This document shows positions 1 to 11,376 of a stretch of DNA of 64,000 nucleotides, piece by piece (position 1 is the first letter of the stretch; every line of letters begins with the position of its first letter). The notes beneath the pieces are model-generated. The model worked only from the letters and a program-made list of their open reading frames with translations, was not told the DNA's origin and ran no database searches. The position numbers and the translations under genes are program-made. The stretch is from Astrothelium macrocarpum (taxonomy: Eukaryota > Ascomycota > Dothideomycetes > Trypetheliales > Trypetheliaceae): contig JAGEMR010000010.1 in the NCBI GenBank assembly GCA_021030915.1, positions 124,001 to 188,000 on the forward strand. The letters run 5' to 3'.

Positions 1-732
1 TCCAATCAATCACAAGCATCTTTCTCGATGTTTGTATCCTCGTACTACCGATCCAACCTCTATGGAAACTTCAAATGCCAGTCTCGACGAAACTTGCCAT
101 ATCAGGCATATTCAGCATCGCAAGCTTGTAGGCAACCAAACTCCTAATATGGATCCTCAGCTAACCTTGTCCAGCCCTATAGCCTGCAGTATTGCTCGGT
201 CTGTAATTGCTATGAGGTCCACCCATGTATTCAAACACATATCCTGTATGTCCTTCCTTCTACGAGCGAAGTCAAGACGATATTAACCGTGCTTTCAGAC
301 GAGGTGATCACAGGACTTCTGTGGTCCACGGCGGAACTAAACGTGTCGTTCATTTGCTCGTGTCTGCCTGTCATGAGACCTCTTCTAAAATGCTGGGGGA
401 CACAGCGTCCGGAAGCGCACCCGCAGAACGCGGCAACTCAAACATCTGCTCCCATAATGCACACGCTTGGCTTCAACGGCATAGGAAATATTGATAACCT
501 GATTTCAAAAAAGAAACCGGATAGTCGGGATAGAACGGACAGGCTAGGATTGGGAGATAGTCATGGAGAAAGCCTTACTAACGTTAGTTTGGACTTAGGA
601 AACCGGGAAAATGGAATAGACAGCGAGCCGCCATCAAGAGTGGATTCGATGCAGGGCAATCTTTTTCTCATGCAGATGGTTGCGCCCATTAATTCTCCGG
701 CACGCCCAAGCTCCGAAAGTAGTCAGGTCTAG
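1..732 (+). CDS. SAT4-family (rhodopsin-domain) integral membrane protein, 3' part
   Basis: The 5' part lies outside the window. Three exons are visible: up to 127, 190-245 and 299-732; the introns (128-189 and 246-298) are GT-AG and the frame stays open across both. The first exon encodes a late membrane helix followed by LQMPVSTKLAISGIF, the second IARSVIAMRS, and the third LLWSTAELNVSFICSCLP followed by MRPLL, which is the usual last-helix and exit motif of fungal SAT4/PTH11-related seven-helix proteins. A hydrophilic cytoplasmic tail of about 110 residues follows. Family members are plasma-membrane proteins of mostly unknown ligand. It has the same strand and order of motifs as the intact gene at 3217-4832, so the two are probably old tandem paralogues. 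No function beyond family can be given. Confidence 0.8.
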
Positions 733-3216
733 TTCTGTATCAGGTCTTCTTGATACGCATTGCTCTTGATCACGTCCAACCGAAAATTAGGCAGTATTTC
801 ATCTGCAAGTTCCAGCACGCCGCAGTAGATGCTTCCCGTTTCATCGTCCCTATGCCTCAAGTAGGAACCGTCTATTCGCGCTACCAGTCACGCATCTACG
901 TTCCAGCTATCAACCTGATTTCGCAGCCACCTGTAAATTCACATTTACATTGGAAATTCACGAATTAGTAATGGAGCTTCTAAATGGCAATTCTTCCGGT
1001 CTCTGGAAAATTCCTCCGGCGTGAATCTCAACTAATGCAGGTGCCAGTATTGAAGCAGTATGGGTGAGCAAGCCGTGTTCAACGATCCTGAAAACGCAGC
1101 AGAAAGCTTGCGCTACCTTTCACATCATTGAAGATTTGGTACGCTTGGCTAAAGGCTTTATGATCACTTTCGACTTGTAAAAGAAAGTAGCACTGACATT
1201 ATGGATGACAGCCATTGGTCCAAATAATCCATACAGGTGGTTGGATAGGTAGGTATTAGTCCCAAGGCATAGAAGACGGAACAAGACATTGCGAAGACCC
1301 TTGATTTCTGGGTGGAGCGATGTCATCGACCCGTCTGCTCTTGCGTCTTACGCTTTCTTCCGAAAAGCCCTAGGAAAGTTCCCGATGCACGTTCTTATGC
1401 ACAATGTCTTGCGCTGTTCTACACTTCCCATTGTCTCATGCAAGGTCTGATGATCCCTTCCAAGCATCAGGTAGCGATGCGTTTGTAGCGCGCCGTTACA
1501 GGATTTCGTTCGTATCTGCGTGCCATCGAGCTCCCTTCCAGAATGTTGACCAAACAACAGCATCAAGGTTCGTTCGGGAAGTTTTTGACGCTTGCGAAAT
1601 TCCGCATCGAGTCTTCGTATCCTGCACTCCCAGTCCGATCTCCGTGTCAAACGCCACTTCTTCACTGTGTTCATATTCAAATCGCAATCTAGTGCCATCA
1701 GTGCGTATCTCCCGCTTACGCCAACAAGGGTTTGACGTACTAGCGCGTAAATACCTTACCCATTGCTGGAAAGATGATTTGCATGCGCAGGTTGCCAAAG
1801 AAACTATCCCTCGTACGCCTTTAGCTAGGGAGTTCGCCACCTGGAATGCGGGTAAGAAGTCCCCATGCTGAGCTTGAGAAATGTGCTTGCTTCCTGCTGT
1901 TTCGCTTCTGCCGTTGCATGTATATTCAAAAGCTTAACCGTGCCCCCCAGAACGAATTGATTAGATGTTTTGGTTATATTGCATGTTAGAGCTGGGTTGA
2001 ACCAGGCTGCAAAGCGTCTAAAATATAGGAACTTGTCTCGAGGAACTCCATCGGGATGTTTGGCCCGAAACGATGCACTCCTTAGCAACCCAGGCACAAA
2101 GAAGCGACACGCACATATCCAAGCTGTACTCCATAGATTCGTAATTTTTTTGGTTTGGTTTTTGGAGAGGGATCCCAACCACTTTTTGTTTTACACTTAT
2201 CATGATCATTTTTTACGATTTTAATCCCATACGTTCCGTGTTCTCAAAGTGCAAAATCTTTTTTGCGATGGTGAAATGCAGTCAGGTTATGTAGATAACT
2301 TGTCGGTGCAGCCAACCCTTTTGGGTGTGAGCCTCCCAAATTCGATGGACTAAATTTTGCCACTCACGTGGTAGACCCGGCTCGGCTCTTCAAGCTCTTC
2401 GCCCAAATCGGCCCTTTGGCGAATTCAGTCACGCACTTTAGTTGTCTCAAATGAATTGCGCATAACGTGTTGATTAATTTGAATTTCTACCAAGTCTAGT
2501 GTCGATAGCTTTCACCATCGGCCCATAGTCATCGCTCCATTAGCTTCCTTCTGGGACGTACTCGCGCTTTAACTGTCTCTTGTGACGACTCGCTGGAGGC
2601 TCTGCGAATTCAGCCGGATGAGGCGAAGGATGTGGGGATTCACATTACGGCTAGATTCACCCCCTGAGAAGCGTGATGTGACGAAGACTGCGCAATCTGC
2701 TAGACCCGACACGAAATCTCACCAATTGCAAGCATGCTGTAGACAACAAAGTTTGACTAGTCCAATCGCTAGTGCTGGCCTTTTGAATCAAGCATGCAAT
2801 GGGTCAACAACATCATGCCACTAGAAACCTCTTTACCACCGAAACTTTCCTAGAGCGTCAATGTCCAGGATATTACGGAACCAAGCTCAGCCATGCATCA
2901 CGAAACGCCTCTTCTTGCTGCCAAGATACTGAATGATGCTAAATGCACATGTGCTTAGGCGCACCACAATCCCTGGAATAGAGCTCGGACACTGGGAAAA
3001 ATCCCGTGTGAAAGATCCAGATGCCGATTTGTTCACTAATTACTTGGATCGAAAAGGTCGAGCTAATATGATACATTACCCAAACTCAAATCGAGACATG
3101 ATACATGCAATGGTGATCAATATTTATTCATTATCCTCCACGCCTCAGCTATTTAACAAACTTCTTATATCTTTACGTCTTTATTACATTCAATTTTGCA
3201 AGTTATAATAATTATC
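733..3216. other. Gene-poor stretch, no supported gene
   Basis: About 2.5 kb between two SAT4 paralogues. Overlapping open frames occur on both strands between 1120 and 2180 (plus strand 1404-1871; minus strand 1348-1698, 1496-1840 and 1825-2178), but none joins into a recognisable protein and none carries a domain I know. It may be a decayed gene. I see no repeat, tRNA or mobile-element end here. Confidence 0.4.
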
Positions 3217-4832
3217 ATGTATATAGAACGTCAGCCACTCATCCTTGGAGTGAGCATCTTCGGATTGATCCTAACGACCCTCTCTGTTGGCCTTCGCTTT
3301 CTTGCTAGGATTCGTTATGGAAATGGTTTGTGGTGGGATGATTGGACAAACCTTGTGGCTTTGGTATGCTTGTTTTTCTTTTCGGAATAAAGTCTTGCCA
3401 TCACCAGATCTTGCAAGAAGAGATGTCGTGGGCCGCGAAGTCTTTGCTCCGCCAAATACATATTAAAGAGACCTTCAATACAAGTTCAAGCTACCGGAAA
3501 GGAGGAATCATCAATCCCGGTATATCATGAGAAGATGGTATCACTTGTCATTGTTGAGGGTCACTTTAGCATATGTTCGGCAGTTAAAGCATTTACTGTC
3601 CACGACGTTTCTTATCGCGACCTCCGGCGATATCTTCGGGTTTCCATTGTAACTGACGACCAGTTGTAGCCCTTCTGCATAGCAATCTCTGCGCTTTCAA
3701 TTGAGGCCTTGAGGTTTGGATATGGACTACAATTGAACGACATGACCCTTCAAGAATTCCCACCGCTGCTAAAAAGCTTCTATGCTTCTGGTTTGATCTA
3801 CCAAACTGCTTTGGGTTTGATCAAAGCTTCCGTCCTTCTCTTCTACCGGCGAATTTTTCCCACTCGACACGTCATCATTGGTTGCTGGATTTTAGGCCTT
3901 TTGGATGCTGCCTGGACTATAGGTGAGCGAAGCCACTGTGTAACATTCGTCAAAACTCTTCAAGCTGAAACTTTGAATTCTGCAGGTACCGATATCAGTT
4001 GGATTGTCCAATGTACCCCGATCGAGAGTCTCTGGAACTTGTCCATACCTGGAAGGTGCATGGATCGTCAAAAATACATTATTGGTATCGGTGTTCCCAA
4101 CGTCGTCATTGATGTTGGTATATTTTTATTGCCTGTCTATTCGGTATGGCAACTCCAGATGCCAGTATCAAGGAAGCTGGCAGTAACCGGGATATTTGGG
4201 GTTGCACTATTGTACGAACACCCGTTCTTGCGCATGTAGGCTGGAAGCGAGAACTAACTTCTTATAGTGCCGTGTTGTGCAGCCTTATTCGGTTGGTGTT
4301 TACCGCAGAAGAATTCCGCACTGACAACCTTTGTAAGTTGTCCGAGCTTTGGATATTGTAGATTCTAAGCATGAAGCTAACGGGGTCAGATTCTTGGGTT
4401 GTGGGTTTAATGTGGTCCACAGCAGAGATGGATGTCGCGCTATTCTGCTCGTGCCTACCAATTTTGAAGCCTTTGGCTTTTTGTGCCAGGACAAGACCGA
4501 AAGGAAGCTCAGGAAGCGCTCGGAATACAAGATCCCGATCAGAACGTGCAAAAGCAAAAGGACATGACGAAGAGGATTTTACTGAACTTGAAAGTTCAGG
4601 TACTACAAAAGATGAAATGACGCACCTTTCGAAACAAGACGATGGCATATCAGAAAATATTGAGCTCATGAAGAGCGTGCATAACGTTGCGGAACCGAGA
4701 ATAGCTCAAGTAAAGGAAGACAGCACTACTGGGAAGAGCAGGGGTTGGGGCACCACGTCCGTTCTCACTGGTGAGACAGATGGAATCCGAGTCCAAAAAA
4801 CATTCGAAGTCGCCGCAAAAGAGATGGTTTAA
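3217..4832 (+). CDS. SAT4-family (rhodopsin-domain) integral membrane protein, intact
   Basis: Five exons (3217-3363, 3670-3922, 3986-4211, 4268-4332, 4390-4832) give a 377-residue protein. The start is the ATG just before YIERQPLILG, the beginning of helix 1. Family marks in order: FLARIRYGNGLWWDDW after helix 1, QTALGLIKASVLLFYRRIF in the middle, WIVQCTPIESLW with GRCMD, then WQLQMPVSRKLAVTGIFG and LMWSTAEMDVALFCSCLP. A hydrophilic tail of about 120 residues ends the protein. The first intron is 306 nt while the other three are 56-63 nt. Known for the family: seven helices, plasma membrane, several members linked to surface sensing in pathogens. The ligand and role here are unknown. Confidence 0.88.
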
Positions 4833-5646
4833 TGGAATTAATCGCCCCAGACGCTGCTATGAAATCAGACAGAGTTTGCTTTCATGTACATGATCCTTTG
4901 ACATAGATGAAATGCATGATTCCACCAGAGGTTGCATCAAGACATGTCGTGCACTGTAAGGAAGATAATTGGCAACATACACATTAGGAATGTTTTCAAC
5001 GTCAGCCTGAACAGTCCATGATAATTTATCAGTTGAAAAACAAATTTGAGGGCTATAATAAATTTTTCTTATTGAGCACCTTCTTGATATGAACAAGGCA
5101 GAGCTTGCAGCTTCCATAGGCGACGCTTTATCATGACCTAGAATCTCGCTAGTTTAAATCATGAAAGATCCTCACGCGTTTACAGCTTCCAGTCTTTATG
5201 GTACACAGTGGTATCGTCGAGCAATGTCTCGAAGAGTGAAAGGCTGTTAAATTCTAAAGCAGCCGACCAAAAACAATGATTTTGATTTCATTATGCTTAT
5301 CAAGTATTTTGGCTTTCTGAAAAGCAAGGACATGCCATTGAGGTTCCAGATTTTCTTCGTTACCAGGAAGGGATAAGATGATGACTTACCGCACGTGGCG
5401 ATCTGCGGCGTGGGCCGAGAATGACGATCCGGTGCACATGGGGAAATATGAAAATTCGATCAGTGACGGAATCGATTTTCCATCGCCGATTTGCAGAATG
5501 ACATGACGATGCAATCACAAGTCCTGCCTTCCAATTTTGAACCATTTACGTTTCCGATCCCTTTCTTTTCCCGATTGATAAAAAGTTTTCCTTCTACTAG
5601 TTGAGAATATTGTCAAAATTCCAAACGCTCTGGACTAGAAATCAAT
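4833..5646. other. Intergenic region before the SDR gene
   Basis: About 0.8 kb of AT-rich sequence. Only short open frames without recognisable motifs are present. The right end should hold the promoter and 5' leader of the short-chain dehydrogenase that starts at 5647. Confidence 0.5.
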
Positions 5647-6700
5647 ATGGAATCCATCAAGAATGCCGCGAGGGCTGCCACTGACACCGGTTCTCAATTC
5701 CAAGAAGGTATGTTTAGATAGGATTGAATCCCTCGAGACAACAGACTGATCGCATACTACGTAGGTCACAAAGTCCCAATCTCACACCAGTCCCCTCCTG
5801 GTCTTCAATCACAGATGAAAGGTCCGCCTCCACAATGCGAATATCTCCCAGACGAAAAAGGCGGTTACAAAAAGTATCAAGCCGCTGGAAAACTTCAAGA
5901 TAAATCAGCTGTGATAACAGGTGGTGACTCTGGTATCGGTCGCGCTGTCGCTGTACTCTATGCAATGGAAGGCGCAGATAGCTTCATCGCCTATTTACCA
6001 GAGGAAGAGAGTGATGCACAGGAAACCAAAAAACTCGTCGAAGGATACGGACGTAACTGCCACTTACATGCGACAGATTTGAAGAAGAAGGAGAATTGCA
6101 AGGCCGTAATTGAAAAGGCTATCCAGGCCATGGGTAAAATTGACATTCTTTGGTGTGTATCCTTTTCCTCATTCTTTAATTCATGCATTTAAGCAAGCAC
6201 TGCTCACATTCCCCTGCAGTAACAATCATGCCTACCAAATGATGACCAAAGACATCACCGAAATCTCCGAAGAGCAATGGGAGCATACCTTCGCCACCAA
6301 CATTCACCCATACTTTTACCTCTCCAAGTACGCTATTCCCCACCTCTCGCGCGGCGCCACCATTATCAACAACGCCTCCATAAATGCCTACATCGGTCGC
6401 CCAGACCTGCTCGACTACACTTCCAGCAAGGGCGCCATCATCAGCTTCACACGCGGTCTATCAAATCAGTTCTGCAGTCAGGGTATCCGTGTCAACGCCG
6501 TTGCGCCAGGCCCTGTCTGGACGCCGCTCATCCCTGCAACGATGACGACCGAGGCCATCGAGAACTTTACGAGTCCGATCGGGCGTCCGAGCCAGCCCAG
6601 CGAGATCGCCACGTGCTTTGTGTTTTTGGCGAGTACGGATAGCGCGAGCATTACGGGGCAGACGCTGCATCCGAATGGTGGGGTGGTAGTGAATGGTTGA
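5647..6700 (+). CDS. Short-chain dehydrogenase/reductase (YhdF/general-stress-protein-39 type)
   Basis: Three exons (5647-5707, 5765-6152, 6220-6700) give 309 residues. The N-terminus has the lead-in common in this subgroup (SHQSPPGLQSQM, then PPPQCEYLP) before the Rossmann fold. The cofactor motif is TGGDSGIGRAV. The catalytic set is present: the Ser in NNASINAY and Tyr/Lys in DYTSSKGA. PGPVWTPLIP and GQTLHPNGG are also typical. The second splice joins ILC to NNHAY where most relatives have an ILVNNA-like sequence, which fits. The family is NAD(P)-dependent and usually cytosolic; bacterial members act on glucose or other polyols, but the substrate here is unknown. It stands alone on the plus strand with no obvious partner. 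Confidence 0.88.
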
Positions 6701-7467
6701 GCGGGAGGCAGGAAATTCGTGGAGTAGAGATGAAACGATAGGTTGGGACGCCTTGCAGCTTAGTCGGGCATGATTCACGTGTAATGAATAACAGTACTTC
6801 TATGACTAGGTAGAATGGGGCGTAGATCTTGGGCTGGCTTGAATCTGAAAAGCCTCAAATGTGGATTCTTGAAATGACACTGGAGAAACAATGCAAGTCA
6901 AAGAGGTCATGTTGGGCTCCGTTCGCAATGCCCGTGCCAAGCTCCCAGACAATGGACATTTATGTGATCACTGGATCAGGGGCAACATGCGGGTTATTGG
7001 GCTTCACTGTTTGGACGTTTCTTCGTGACTTATAAAGACGGCAGATGAACGCCATTAAAACCAACAAAGATCGAGATAGGCAAGTCAATGCGCCCAAACA
7101 TGTCTGTCCAAGGAAGTCATATCTACAGTTGTCCCTTACCTAGTGTACTTTCGAAATTTCCTACGTTCCAAGAGGTTGGTATGAACTTTTACGTATGTGG
7201 TGTGCATACTGTACATTCTCAACATGCCTACCGTAACGACGTATTGGCTCCTAAGTACATCGTGCAGCCAGCTAAAGAGGATATCAGGAAACATCAAAGT
7301 CCCTTGGGCCGTACTAGTACACAAAATATCGTCAACAGCTCCCGTTGCGAAAGCTTCAGGAGTGCACGGCATGTCATGCCATGACGTGTTGAATCTCGCT
7401 TGAGAGCAGACTTCGACTATACACTTGAGGATTTCCGTTTTCTTTTTTTTTTCCACAAAGCTTTTGT
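6701..7467. other. Intergenic, between converging genes
   Basis: The 3' flanks of the SDR (+) and chorismate synthase (-). Open frames here are short and overlap each other on both strands. A T-rich run lies at 7440-7452. No gene is supported. Confidence 0.5.
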
Positions 7468-8835
7468 CTACTTGTCACCGTTGACTTTTATTCCATCCGT
7501 CTTCTGAACCTGAGTAACAGGTATTGTCTGTTTTAGAACTGGCAAAAGACTCCTTGCCGATTGTCGACTCAACTGCGACATCAATGCATCCATGATGACG
7601 AGACTTGCCATCGATTCTACAATGGGCACGGCTCGCGGCACAACACAGGGATCATGCCTTCCCCTTGCTTCAAGCACACCGTCTTCTTCACCATATGTTG
7701 CTGTTACTTGAGCTTGGCCAATTGTTGCAGGAGGCTTGAACCCTACAGTAAAGTAGACATGCGCACCATTCGTAATACCGCCCTGGATTCCTCCTGAATT
7801 GTTGGTTTTAGTAGTAAGCTTCGGGCGTGGAATCCGAGGATCTAGACCAGATTGTGAAGGAGGTACAGCAGGAGCTTTAATAAAAGGGTCATTATGTATG
7901 GATCCTGGTACTTGACATCCTCCGAATCCGGATCCAATCTCGAACGCTTTTGTTGCCGGTATGCTAAGCATGGCGTGAGCTAAGAGTGCTTCCAGCTTAT
8001 CGAAACAGGGCTCGCCAAGACCCGAAGGTACGTTGCGTATGACACAGGTAATTGTTCCTCCTATGCTATCTTTTCTGTCTCGAAAATCTGCTATTAATTT
8101 TTCCATTCGCGCGGACGCTTCTTTTGACGGACACCGAACGGGGACATAAGAATCTACCGTATCTCGGGTGATCGTGTCTATCATGGAGAGAAATTCGGGA
8201 TTTGTGGAGGAGGTAGGATGGATCATAGTTGGAGGAAAGAGGAACTCAGAGCCGATAGAGGAGACAAAAGCTACTATTTCGACGCCGTGGGAAAGTTTGA
8301 GGTATTTCTCTGCGATCGCTCCAGCAGCAACACGACCTGGTCATGTCTGTCAAACTTTGGATATCTTTGTACAGATTTGCAGCATACCTATAGTTTCCCT
8401 CGCGCTACTACGTCCGCCCCCGGAGCTTGCTTTGACTCCATACTTTTCTAGATATGTCCAGTCCGCATGACTAGGTCGTGGGTAAATTTCCATAGTGCTT
8501 CCACCGTAATCTTTCGGTCTCTGATTCTCATTCATGACCCTCATGCCTATTGGTGTGCCCAGTGTTATTCCGAATTCTGTGCCAGACTGTATCTGCACTC
8601 TGTCTTTTTCGTCTCGTGGTGTGCTGATGGCGCTTTGTCCTGGTCTTCGTCTTGTCATCTGGACCTGAATATCCTCCTCGGAGAGCTCCATACCAGGAGG
8701 GCAACCGTCGACAATACATCCCACGGATAGACAATGCGATTCGCCATAGCTTATGTGTGTTAGCAAGAGGGTTCAAAAAAGGAAGGGAGAAAGAATGCAC
8801 GTAGTGACTCTAAAATGCTGGCCAAAACTGGACAT
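7468..8835 (-). CDS. ARO2: Chorismate synthase
   Basis: Three exons on the minus strand (8835-8801, 8749-8388, 8336-7468) give 421 residues. It converts 5-enolpyruvylshikimate 3-phosphate to chorismate, the last step of the shikimate pathway; fungal enzymes are bifunctional and carry their own flavin reductase activity. The start MSSFGQHFRVTTYGESH is the family N-terminus. Other marks are GCPPGMELSEEDIQ, RRRPGQS, SGTEFGITLGTPIG, RPSHADWTY and GGRSSARETIGRVAAGAIA. The third exon has GSGFGGCQVPGS and NSGGIQGGITNG. Length agrees with fungal ARO2 proteins. The gene starts 207 bp from a divergent neighbour, so a shared promoter region is likely. Confidence 0.96.
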
Positions 8836-9042
8836 GATGGTCAATCAGAAGGTATTTGAACTTGTTCAGCTGGGCGAACGACACCGAGCTCTTTTCCCTT
8901 GGGCTCTGGTGTAACGGCCAAGGTACTAAATATTGGACCAACTTTTTTTTTGGAGCTCGAACCCTTCAAGGACTTTGCTCCAGGGTTACTCCGCTGAAGC
9001 TCCCTTCATACAAACAAGACCTTTTCCTCTCACAGCCCCTCA
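8836..9042. promoter_or_regulatory. Short divergent promoter region
   Basis: The 207 bp between the start codons of chorismate synthase (-) and the carrier-like gene (+). It contains an ATTGG (inverted CCAAT) at 8932-8936 and a T-run at 8942-8951. Both promoters must lie here or reach into the genes. Inference from position only. Confidence 0.4.
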
Positions 9043-9840
9043 ATGTCCCTCGTTCCAACCGAAACCCACTTGTCGCGATCGTTTCCAATCCGCAAAGACT
9101 CGCACAGTCCCTTTAACATCCCCTCTCCCCTCCGACAGTCGATTTTCTTCCTTAGTGGGGCCCTTGCCGGTTCCTCCGCTCTCCCCACCAGCTTCCTGTT
9201 GAACTCCCCCACATCATCACAACCTCGTCCCACATTTTCCTCCTATCTCCGCGCAAATGCTGCACCAACTGTCCTTCGCACGGGCATTCGCTTCTGGGTG
9301 TTCGATCTAGTTCGCCTCAATCTTCCAGCCTCATGGTTTGATGAAGCGAATCCTCCGCCAGCTTGGCAAGTCGGAGCTATTGGAGGCGCCTATGGGGGCG
9401 CATTGGAGATCTTGGTCGCAAACGCGATCTGGAGACCCCAGAATATACCACACATGGAAGGCAGTAAGGTAAAGTTACCAATTGTGAGGCAGGGGCTAGA
9501 ATGGCTAAGCGCGACATCACGACCGGCCAGCATGCAGGGCTTGCGGCTATTCATGTGCTTTGGGACGTACAATTATCTAACTCACAGAGAAGGACAGAAT
9601 GAGCGAAACCCACGAAATTTTTTGAGTACCTGGGGAATGGCAATGACAGCAGGGGCGTTAGGAGGAGGAGTCGTGGGGATGATAGAGCAGAAGGTGAACG
9701 AGCAAGCTACATCTAAAAAGCCAATCGATTGGATAAGAGCTGGAATACGCCACGTTGGAAAAGGTGCTGTGGTTATAGGGACGGTCATTGCTATACAGGC
9801 TGCTTCATGTACAACGGCACTGCAATGGCTGGATCCATAG
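9043..9840 (+). CDS. Divergent mitochondrial-carrier-like membrane protein
   Basis: A single exon of 265 residues, unbroken. Not recognised by name. The layout looks like a worn mitochondrial carrier: three helix pairs begin near residues 34, 109 and 197, each with small-residue runs (SGALAG, GAIGGAYGGA, AGALGGG). The even helices resemble carrier helices 2 and 4 (APTVLRTGIRFWVFDLVR and GLRLFMCFGTYNYL). The carrier signature P-x-[DE]-x-x-[KR] is missing; after the first helix the sequence reads PTSFLLN. So a transport role is uncertain and an inner-membrane structural role is possible. The start was chosen at the first ATG of the open frame; the N-terminus has no strong presequence. It diverges from chorismate synthase. 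Confidence 0.6.
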   Translation: MSLVPTETHLSRSFPIRKDSHSPFNIPSPLRQSIFFLSGALAGSSALPTSFLLNSPTSSQPRPTFSSYLRANAAPTVLRTGIRFWVFDLVRLNLPASWFDEANPPPAWQVGAIGGAYGGALEILVANAIWRPQNIPHMEGSKVKLPIVRQGLEWLSATSRPASMQGLRLFMCFGTYNYLTHREGQNERNPRNFLSTWGMAMTAGALGGGVVGMIEQKVNEQATSKKPIDWIRAGIRHVGKGAVVIGTVIAIQAASCTTALQWLDP

Positions 9841-10082
9841 CCAAGCCGACGGCTTATCATGAGCTATGGCAATGGATGGAAAGATTTTTCCTTCCACGCT
9901 CATTTGTTTCTACGATTATCGTCACTGTTCACAAATGTTTCAAGACCCGTGGGGTTCACAAATTTCGCTTCATCGATGGATGTTCACCATTGATCACAAA
10001 CTCCAGAGTATTAATTGCCCTTTTTTGGTGTCTATCTGTTCCAACCCTAATACATTTCTTACCATTTGATGCAACGACAGCA

Positions 10083-10447
10083 ATGGCTCGAAGTCCTTTG
10101 GAAAAGATACAGGAACTTGAATCGAAAATGAAGGATCTTGAAGTAAAACTTTGGGCCACAGACGAGCAAAATCGGAAGCTTCACAAAGACAATCGGACTC
10201 TAATGTCAGAGTTAATGTTTCTTAAGGACGATGTCAAACGCGAAAATGCTCGGACAGCCAAACTCGAAGGCATGGTCCAGGTAGCTATTGATTCGCTTAA
10301 ATCGCTTAGTTCACTGACGATGCTAATGCGCTTCAAAAGGCCAAAAAAGACCAGAAAGCTAGTAGGCAGACCCAGCAAGCGGTCAGCCAGGTCTTCAAAG
10401 CCATCTCGACGTTCAAATACTACGCGAGCGAATTAACCTCGAAGTAA
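10083..10447 (+). CDS. Small coiled-coil protein with a frame break or unusual intron
   Basis: The frame from ATG 10083 encodes about 66 residues of clear coiled coil (KIQELESKMKDLEVKLW, then NRKLHKDNRTLMSEL). Near 10300 the coiled-coil character moves to another frame: from about 10317 the +2 frame reads ANALQKAKKDQKASRQTQQ and ends with YYASELTSK and TAA at 10445-10447. If the first frame is followed instead, it ends at 10436 in a basic, low-quality tail. Removing 10281-10309 (29 nt, GT...AG, phase 0 on both sides) joins the halves but would be very short for a fungal intron. An 80-nt GT-AG option starting at the GTC after FLKDD also joins them but discards good coiled coil. A frameshift is the third possibility. 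Function unknown. Confidence 0.45.
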
Positions 10448-11376
10448 CTAACTTTTAGGTGGGTGCCTCGAGCTAAGTAAGGTGCCTATTCTTATCTCTT
10501 TTTTTTTTCTCGTAGCAACATCTGTTTAATCCGTTGACTACAGGATAGTCTCTCCTGTAGCATTATCATCTCAATTCCATATTACTTCTGCTGAAAAACG
10601 CTGTTCACTGAACCCTTTGTCTTGCCTCGTGGACGTGACGTCTTTGTTTCTCTATCCCCCACATAATTTCTTCTGTCTTTTTTATTTTTCCTTCACAATC
10701 ACTTCACACGGATTCCTCGGAGTCTCTGGGCTATTTCTTGATTGTCCGAGCTTCTGCTACCATATCAGCAAAGAGGCTACAAAATTGAAAACCAAAAACC
10801 AAGGAAAAGCGGGCAAGCACGGCATAGATTCGACAACTCAAGAACAATAGTCTCCAAATGAAGCGTGTTTCCAAATCATCGCCTGGAAATTTTTCATGGA
10901 TAGGAAAAATAAAATGAAACCATCGGAGCCATCCCGCCCGGCAAGTCCGATAGATTTGCGCCAATGGATCTTGGCGTAGATCGACACATGCTCCGTGAAC
11001 GCGACATTTCGGGCGTTAGTTCCCGTACAATCCTTACATCCGGTACCACGAGGCGGTCAGCTTTGGTCACCATCATGGCGGTGAGTCATGGATAGTCTTT
11101 GTACATTCCTCAAAGCTCAGACCACCATCATCTCGTCAAGATATGCTCGTGGATTTAGGAATAGTCCAAGCCTCAGCTGTAACGATAATGGGAAGTGGCT
11201 CCACATAAAAAATTTTTTCTTGCTTTCATCAAACCCCCTTTCCATCACTGCTCTCAGCTTCGAGCTTTCCACAGTCCTCAGACGCCTTTTCACTCTTTTT
11301 TTGTATAACCACGAACGTCTATCATCAAAGGTTTTCATTTACGATTCTTAATCTTAATCTCTACTCCATCATCGCC
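10448..11376. other. Upstream region of ATP9
   Basis: About 0.9 kb without a supported gene. Pyrimidine-rich stretches are common, including a T-run near 10500-10508 and CT-rich sequence just before the ATP9 start, as expected of a strong housekeeping promoter and leader. Short open frames on both strands carry no recognisable motif. Confidence 0.5.
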
